From positions 602,501 through 666,500 of the forward strand of contig JADANN010000122.1 of assembly GCA_018806985.1 (NCBI GenBank): a stretch of DNA of 64,000 nt, in the 5' to 3' direction. The stretch comes from Angiostrongylus vasorum. Taxonomy: Eukaryota > Nematoda > Chromadorea > Rhabditida > Metastrongylidae. Below the pieces are notes generated by a model. It searched no databases, was not told the DNA's origin, and was given only the letters and a program-made list of their open reading frames with translations. Position numbers and translations under genes: made by a program. This document shows positions 14,001 to 23,000 of the stretch, piece after piece. The stretch's first letter is position 1; every line of letters starts with the position of its first letter.

Positions 14001-17000
14001 CATCGAGGTGATAACACATTGAAAAATATTCTGTATTTGCTATGTGCTAGCTAATGTAATACGACTGCTGCCGGATGTAAGACAGACTAGCCTTTGAAAA
14101 ACAAAAAAAATGATTATCAATCATCCTATATAAAAGAGCGCTGCCGGATGAAGTTGTCTCATTTGAGTGGAGCTCCACTGGAGAAAAGAGCTGGTCGTGG
14201 CTCTTAGTTGACGTTTTTTGACAAATACCTTGTGGTTATTATTCAGTGGAATGTGCACCTAGAGTGAGATACAGATGGATCAACTTTGTTACAAGAACTG
14301 GAAAAAAAGATGGATACGAAGGTACTGTAGTCGATCACAAGCACATGAAGGCATTATCAAGCAAGAGCACCTATGAGATAGGTACTACTCGTGCTCCTTT
14401 TTTTTATTTTTTACACGATCCGCCATCATATCTAGTGCGCAGATCTCAGCACTTCTTGAATTCGATTGGTTTCCTCGCATCCAACATTCACAATGATCTT
14501 CGATCATTTTGCGCGTTATTTCAGCTGTTGGTTGAGGCCTTCTTCATGAACGTCGTAGATTGCTGATCGATTCAATTCTTCTTGCAATCTTAGAGGTAGC
14601 CAGGCTGAGGCGCGCCCACGTGGATTGAAGGAAAGCGTTGTGGGATCAAGCGACTTCCTTTGTACCCTGATCGACGACGTCACTAACCACTGCGCTATCA
14701 ACTCCCCTCTCGTATCCCCTATTCTCTGCTCGTGCTCTTATCTGTGCGTATTGAACTTGATGGTAAGTACAGAATGAGAGGACAGAATATTGCGAGACAT
14801 TACGACCCTAAGGATAAATTGCTTCGATAAGCCGTTGTGGCGACGGAACGGAATGGATCCGATAACCGTTTGCAGGGTTAGCGAAGGCAGGAAATCAACA
14901 CATCGAGGATAATGTTTAACTTTTACTTACTGCCTGTTACTCTTATCATGGCACGGTACTGTATGAAATACAACTATAGTGGCACTGAAGTATGAGAAAA
15001 GCTGGAAACCCCAGTTGAACTTCGTACAGGCTGCTACCCTTTCCAGGTGCTCATGTGTTATCTACTGCACTATCGAGACCTTTGCTTTGCCTTTCTTTCA
15101 ACCATCATACATCGAGGATAACTAGGTACAAAGGTCCAAAACTAACGTACACTAGTGCTTTTTTCCGCATCCACTCTTTCCTACAAAAGCGACCGTCTCT
15201 CCTGGTTCTGCAAACCAACTCAAACCAAGAAGTACAGGAATCTCCCTAGATGGATATTTGAAGTGAACATCTTTGAATTCTAATCGTCCTTCGCATGAAT
15301 GCATTTCTTCTCCATCTTCGGAATCACCTCCTTCCTTAACAAGAATTTTGGGTACATATGTATACATCATTACTTTCTTATTTCTTTATCATTGTTGCCT
15401 TACCAGATGGTCCAACTTGTCAAGCATTGTAATACAGTTTACTTTATATCATATTGTTATTAGAAGCATCGGATGTGAGAATAACGCATAAAATAACAAA
15501 GAATGTTTTACTGCATCAATTGTTTCGTAGATGATCGCAGCTGCTATTCTCGCTTTCTCAATCGCCATCATATGGGGACCAAGTAGGCCGAAGAAGTATG
15601 AGCCTAGCAAAAACAAAAATAATTCTGACTTTTCCTCTTCTTTTCTTTCTAACTTCGGGCGAAAATTTTTGGCCTACCGAACATTATGGCAGATGACGTA
15701 ATGAAGATTGTTCCTGGTTCTGGTGTTATTCCATGATAATAGCTTGGAATTCCATACCTAGGAAAAATTTTTCGTCTTCAAACTACTTAATCAAAAACAA
15801 GTTTTCAAAAGCTAGGATGAACTTCACCGGAAGTGGAAGTGTTTTGTTTTAGAATTATTTTCTAAATATCTTTAGCACGTTCACGTACAGAAAGGCAGCA
15901 GCGTAAAACACGTATAGTTGAAAGAACATGAAGCCTTCAAAGAAGCCGCAGATGAAACCGTAGCGAATTGCGAAGGGTAGGCCATTCTTCAGCTGCTGCT
16001 GGTATTTCTGAATTTGTTCACCTAGTCAACACTGAAAGTTGTAGTAGGATACTTTTTTCATTCAGTCACTCACCAGTTGGGTTTCGCTAAAAAAATTGAC
16101 CTACTAAAAACCATTTCCTAAGAATAAACGCAAAGGCAAAATGTTACCATAAAAGAGACACGGTTTCCTTTGAAAACTTCAAAGCTTGTTTAACAGTGTT
16201 CCAAAAAAATTGGGAGAAAAAGCGCAATTTTTGTCCAACATTCTGCTGAGTCCTCCTAACGGTTTACCGGCTCATCGTGGCTGGGAGGTGTTCCTGGGTG
16301 TCGAGCTGCGATGCACAGCGGGACTATTCGTCCCCCAGGCAGGGTCTCCCAGACTGAGAAGGAGTCCGTCGTTTGCATCGGGGAGCCTAGCTAAGAGTAA
16401 ACCAATACCAGGTTCAATCGTTGTCCTGGTAACAAACTAGTCGCATGGTGGCAAATCTCCCCCATGATCCACAAGAGTGGCCACTGCCTGTGGTGGTGAA
16501 GACCTGGAGCAGACTTTGGCTAGGCTGACCTTGGGAATTCGAGGGAACCATAATGGCTTAACCAGCAAATCTCCGAAAAATGGAGATTATGCTGGGACCC
16601 GTACAACCAGTTAGCATGGGCCACTCAAGTATTAAGTATGGACTATTCTGCTCAATATTTTCATAAATTGGCAATATAAGTAGGACTAATGCGCACGGCG
16701 GCAACCAGAATTAGCAACAATTCTGCGAATATCACCTAAGCCTTTATGGAAAAACACAGGCATTTGATGAAACGTTTTAGAATGTTCACTGCCTAACCGT
16801 TTGAAAAAGGACTTGACCTCTTTAAAGAAAGGCGCTTCTGTAGCCCACTGGCTTGCAATAGACATGACATCGGTGGCTGTTTCCACACGTGCTCATTAAC
16901 TCTTTCATTCCTCCGTGGTTGGAAAAACTGGTACCAGAGCTTTGTCGAAGGAGAAACTTACTGACCTCTTACATCGGTGGCTTCGGCAAGTTATTGTGTA

Positions 17001-20000
17001 AACCAGATATACATTCAATGCTTTCATTCTTCTACAATATTTGGTGCAGTCAAGTGCATGGAAGTGATTGAAGCCGCTTTTACAAGTGGACGTGGTAAGT
17101 TTAAGTTATTGTTCAGTGACCTTCGGGTCTGATTGAGGCTACGCGAATTTGGTAATTGAACTTTTATTCGGCTTACGTTTCGACGTCTTCGTCTTCCTCA
17201 GACTCGCGTTGATCCGAGTCGATGGTCCACAGTCCAGTGGAGAGAGTACCCATCGAATGGTGAACCTCACTCAGGGATTTCCCTTTGTACACGACGGGCG
17301 TTGGTCGATGGTTGCATCCCGTATGGTCTGATCTACTTTGCGTGGGCAATGCCTCCTTTAGCAGTCTATAGTTCACTTGGTACACATTTCATTGAGCGAG
17401 GCAATCAGTGTCTTAAATATTGTCATCCATTAAACACTGGTACCAGTAATTAGTAACTTCCTGTATGATTGAGAGACATGAGGTTGGTATAAGATCTTTG
17501 CTGACATTGTTGAGTATTCTTGAGAAAAATTTGAGACTTCAAAACCAACTCCCCTTTAAGCTCGGTACGGCTAATCAATACATATTTTTTCTTTTGATAA
17601 GTTTACACTAAGCCGGTGACCCGAGTCGATGGTCCCTTCTCTGATGAAGACAAAGCCAACGAAACGTTAGCCAAAAATAAAGAATGTATTTCAACCTCGT
17701 GCAAGCTTGTTAAAAAAATTTGAGATTCAAAGAATAACTAAATATTTATATGCAAAACAAGCTAATGGAAAGAACGTTTAGAAATGACCCTATTACTTTG
17801 AGACGTTTCTCATTTCGCCATTAAGTGAAACTTTCCTTTTTGTGTAGCCAATATTTTACAAACCTTGACCATGTGGTTCTGCCCGTTGCACGCGGACACC
17901 GTTTTCACGTTCATTATCGCTTCCTCAGCCAAGGCTCCTGCTCCACCAGCAACAGCCATTATCCCTTGCATCGCAGACGACGACATCTATAAAACGCTAC
18001 TCCAGAGAGCTCAAAGCAACGGCTATTCATTACTATAATTGACATATCCAAACCAGAGTTTTTTAGGTCTTTGCTCAAAGCGACAAATCTCGTCCATTCT
18101 CACAAAAAAAACACTCAAAACCAAGAGTTGAAAGAGAATGTTTGTCTATGTCTGGAGTTTTGTGGGCTTCAAAAACATAACGAAAAAGGTTCTCCATAAA
18201 TCGCGAGCGAATTAATTTCGCTCGCTGAAAATAATCAGTTCGGATAGAAAAATATCAGATCGTTGTCTCCTCACCCGTGACATAACCGCCATTGTTATGA
18301 CGCTCACTGGGGCGACGCCCACGCAAACCAGCGTGATCCTCCAGCTGGACACAAGAGCAAAGGTGACGCATGCAATAAGGGTGGAAATTCCTCTAGCCAG
18401 CATTCCCATCTTGTCCCCAATGCCGTCTTCAATTTGCGAAACGTTTCTGAAAATTACGCATGAAAGAAGCTATAATCACACTTAATATTTGTTATTATAT
18501 TCTAGCGCACTGTCCCACAAGATTACTGCATCATGGTGTTCCTGGGTGTCGGATTGCGATGTACATCGGGGTGGTTTTATTCCCCCCAGAACGGTCTTGC
18601 AAGATGAAAAGAGGAGAGACGATTCCATCCGGAAGCCCAGCTAAGAGTTAACCAGTAACAGAAGTCACCGCCATGCTGGTATCAAGTTGCTTGCAAGGTG
18701 ACAAATCCTCCTCTGATCCACAAGAAACGGCGTCTGCTTTTGATGGTGACGAGCTGAGGAAGCTTCTGACTAGGCTGACCTCGGGAGTCCAAATAGCCAA
18801 AATGGTTCAACCCGCAAAACTGCTACCGCAGTAACTCACACACTGGGCCTTCTTGTCTAGGGACGTTGTGTGGTGAGACAACTGATGAGAGGCGGTTAAA
18901 TCTCGGGTTTCACCGAATGTCACTGAAAATGAAGAAGACGAGCACGCCCATGATAGGCCATTGAGACTGTTTCTTACTCTGTATCTATAATAGCAGAACA
19001 GTCTCTTCAGACACGAATTTGCGCTCTTTTTGAAGCCACCGATCGCATCAAACTCCATGTGATCGCTCTACAAGAGACGAAACATACGAAACTGTATACG
19101 AGAATATGTGGATGATTACTTTCCCTTATGTTGGAAGCGTTTGCTTTGTCATACATCCATCCATTTGCCATCTAGTCACCTCACACGAAATCCGCCTGGC
19201 CATTCTTTGTGCCAAAATTCCGCACCAATCAACATTATCAGCTGCTAATCACCACCTTGTGCAGCTTATGAGAGCAAACTGCGCTACATGGCCATGATGA
19301 GGGTAAACTGGAAGCTTCAACAAAAGTTATCAGCAACGAAAAGCCTTCTCTATATTGCCAGCGGGGACTTCAATGCCAGATTAGAAAAGCGCAGAGAAAA
19401 CGAGTACAGGATAAGAACAATCGGAACTGGAGACCGAAATGAGGATGAAAACTGCCTTGTAGAACTCTTGTAGACAGTACGTTTCTTCTACTGGAATTCC
19501 TTTTTCGAGAATAGAGGAAATCGCCAATGGATATCGGAGTCTTCTTGAGGCACGACTCCAGTAGGGATCTATAATATTCTAGCAAAGAGGAAGTGCTCCC
19601 TCTTTGAACCTTCAGTCTCACGAACTGTTCCATGCGAAGATTTCAATTAGCTGCAAGCTGGAAACGAAATCCTGTCGTCATCTATGGTAAACGAGGAAAG
19701 TCGCGTATGACGGGGATTTTGTCAATATAATCCTTTCCCTATTTGACTAACAGATATATGAAGACACGATTGAAGTCTACAAGCTGCTTGTCAAGGAAAT
19801 CGAAGCTTGTGTCGAACTCATTTCAAAAGACCGACTTTGATAAACCTCGGCATAAATAGTTGACATATTTATTTATATGATCTTATAAACTGATCTTCTT
19901 TAGCAGATACGAAGTTGGTATAGGTCTTCGTTGTCGTTGTCGTTGTTGTCGGTGTTGTTGGTCGATGGCTGACGCTTCGGCGAATTCGCCTTCCTCAGAG

Positions 20001-23000
20001 CCCGGACGTATTTTATGAAAGAATACTTCAATTATTCGGTGGAAAAAAGGCCAAAGTATTAATAGAGATCAAGCTTTTAAATAGACGCTATATTGAACAG
20101 AAAGGCCACTCACCGTGATGTCACGAGTAGGACTGACCCACGCGTTGTTCACGTGGGCGTCGCGAGCGAGGGCACACCCACGTGTCAAAAATAGTTTGAA
20201 ATAGCGCGCCAGGTCACGTGTGATAGTGAGGCATTCGTCTTTCCGGCGCATCTTTGGATTTTTTGAAATTTATCCACAACGTCTCAAGAGTTTGCGCGTT
20301 GATGTTTTGGAATCCTGCGCTAGGATCCGTACAGTCACTTCAAAATCATCGCCATTGTGCTTTTGTGCCCCATGCGTACCTAGAGGAATATTTTTTGACG
20401 GATTTTAACTTTCCCATCTAGATGTTCTTTTATGCCGACACAAAGTGGTCTACCCGTTTCCCCAATATATTCCTTACCGCATGCGTTACATGAGATCAAG
20501 TATATTATACCTGAACTCATGTAATCCCCGTCTCTCCCGTTAGGACAGGTCATACACTTTTCTGAGCTGTACAAGCGATCATAGAGACGGTTGCGAACTA
20601 AGTGACGGCGTAAAGTATTGGGTGGGATGTCAATAATCGTTACATAATTTTCAAGACCACTTTTCTTAAGAAAAAAAAAGGAATAACTGGATGCTCTAAA
20701 CCCGCTGCCTTTGCCGTGTTGACCCATTCTTGATTTAGTTTTCGGTATTGATTTCTGTATTCCTTTTCAGAGGATGCTCGATAGAGGGAAACATCATTGA
20801 GATGCTCCTCTGTTATAAATATCCAACTGACTAGGAATAACTGCAAATTCTCCACCTTTATCACTAATAGAAAGTCTAATAGATTTTTGGAAAAAACTCT
20901 TGAGGCGTTCTGGATAAATTTCAAAAATCCAAAGATGAACCGGAAACACGAATGCCTACCTATCACACGTGAGCTGGTGCCCTATTTCAAAATGACATTT
21001 TGACCCCCTGGGTGTGCCTCGGTTGCAGCCCCACGTGAACAACGCGTGGGCCAGTCCCACTCGTAACATCACGGCGAGTAGTCTTTCCGTTCAGTATGAC
21101 GTCTATTTGAAACTTTGATCTTCATTTTTAGCCTTTTTTTCAACCGAATAATTGAAGTACTCTTGTATAAAATACGTCCGGGCTCTGAGGAAGACGAATT
21201 CGCCGAAGCGTCAGCCATCGACCAACAACACCGACAACAACGACAACGACAACGAAGACCTATACCAACTTCGAATCTGCTAAAGAAGATCAGTTTATAA
21301 GTTCATATAAATAAATATATGAACTCATTTCAGTTTCTCAAACAAGTGGCACAGACCGCATTTCCACTGCCACTAAGGGGCTGCGTTAGAAGAGAAGTAA
21401 ATTGAAGCTTGATCCTATCGCAACACACCTAGCACGGCTAGTAATAAGTGGCATTTGCAGAAGAACTCTGGTATTAGGTTTACACCGGTAAAGACAAAAG
21501 ATGTTGTAGGAAGCAGCACAAAAAAGAGCCACTCTGAAGAAATTTCGTCGGGGTCTGTGTGAGCATAATGTTTGCCTGTCAATCCTGATGAACGAAGATG
21601 GGACTGTCATTACATCCTGCTATGATTTGTAATTGATAGCAGAAATGTTCATTCCTTTCTGTTCTACAATTCCCGCCTAAGACTCTGAAGCCGACGCTAG
21701 TAAAGCACCGCCCGGAATTCTGTCTTCTCAGGTCTAAGCAGCGATAGAAAGTATGAAGCCAACCAAAGCTCCGCGAAGCGGTAGCATCACCCATGACATC
21801 CCTTCAAGTGACAAGCCATAAATTATATTTGTTTTCGCAATCCACATGACATTCTACCTTTGCAAAGAGAAATAACCAATGTAGGAGTCGCGCATAGTTA
21901 GCCTTTATGAGAAGGTTGAGTGGAGGGACCTTCGTAACTACAGTCCGATATGTTCATTGAGTGTGCGCTACAAGCTGTTAAAGATGATTGCTCTTTTGCG
22001 CATATCGAGGGCTTCCCTCGGATGACACACGGCCAGTTGAGCAAGCAGTATTCCTACAGTGGCTTTGCCGAGTGGACCACATCCAAGCCGTATCACGGAT
22101 CATTAAAGTGTGTTAAGAGTACTATCTGCCTCTGCTTGCCGACCAAGCAGTGCGTCTCTTTGTACACAAGCACTAGATTACTGTCATAGGAATTTCAGGA
22201 CAAAAATAAAAGTGCAGTTTTTTTCCGTCGACTCCTTTCCATAATCATCGGAAAAGGAGTTCGACAGTGCGGCACAATATCGCTAAAGCTGTTTACTAGC
22301 GCACTGAGAGGCAAAATGAAGTCACTCGACTGGCACAGGAAGGACGCACGTACTGAAGGAAAATTTCTGTGAGGTTTTCGTTTCACGAAGTTATCGTCAT
22401 ATTTCCAAGAAGTACCAACAACAGAAAGGCGATTGCAAATGAGATCAACGATGTGAAAAAGATTGGACTGCGCGTTAATATGTCGAGGATCCATTTCATG
22501 GAGAAACACATGGCACAAAGACGAAAAAGTGGATTTCGGTGGTTCTCTGAATATAGGGACCGCCTCGTACGTGTGCTTTGAATGTTCAATGAACATGGAG
22601 ATAAATGTAAAGTAGAAATTACACAGAAGAAAGAGAGCAGCATAGGCCGCATTCAGGCCTCCAGAAGAGGACACCGATCAATTATTGTACCCAAAACTCC
22701 GCTATTACCTTTTCAAGTCAGCACTGTTGTCGGCGTTCTTTTTAATCAGCAGAAACGTGGTTGATACACAATAACGTCACTAACTCTGCGTATCACCCAC
22801 AAAGCACTTGGACGATTTCTTCTGAAATTTAATTGGCACTGGCAATCTCTAGCCGGAATACGCCAGCACTGATCGTCGAAACCTATCTCATCTTCAAGAT
22901 CCAGAAGAATATGCACAAGTAGCGAAGCAAGATGGGCCGGTCACATAATATGAAGGATGACAGCAGCTGGACGAAAACGGCAGTGTGAAGTAGCCAGCAA

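Larger units (their letters stand above)
19823..21325 (-). mobile_element. Penelope-like element with inverted terminal copies
   Basis: The minus strand 20900-20380 encodes the end of a PLE reverse transcriptase and its GIY-YIG nuclease. The two flanks, about 19868-20300 and 20880-21320, are inverted copies of each other (for example AGGCATTCGTCTTTCCGG against CCGGAAACACGAATGCCT, and GACGCTTCGGCGAATTCGCC against GGCGAATTCGCC-type sequence at 21200). Partial second copies in inverted orientation are the classical Penelope arrangement. Both flanks carry a hammerhead-like motif. The element interrupts the RTE-alpha LINE. Confidence 0.8.

Noticed and set aside
16686..16886. Minus-strand frame of 66 codons as a P-glycoprotein exon
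   Set aside because: Neighbouring TMD1 exons 17860-17986 and 15889-16021 join directly in phase; this frame matches no part of the transporter.
19920..19960. Tandem hexamer array as CRISPR or satellite
   Set aside because: The GTTGTC-type run is a short microsatellite within the PLE end and recurs at 21235 and 24610; no spacers, and the genome is eukaryotic.
22195..22674. Minus-strand open frame of 159 codons with hydrophobic stretches
   Set aside because: Antisense of the RTE-alpha reverse transcriptase, whose plus-strand frame has the [13 protein letters not shown] motif.
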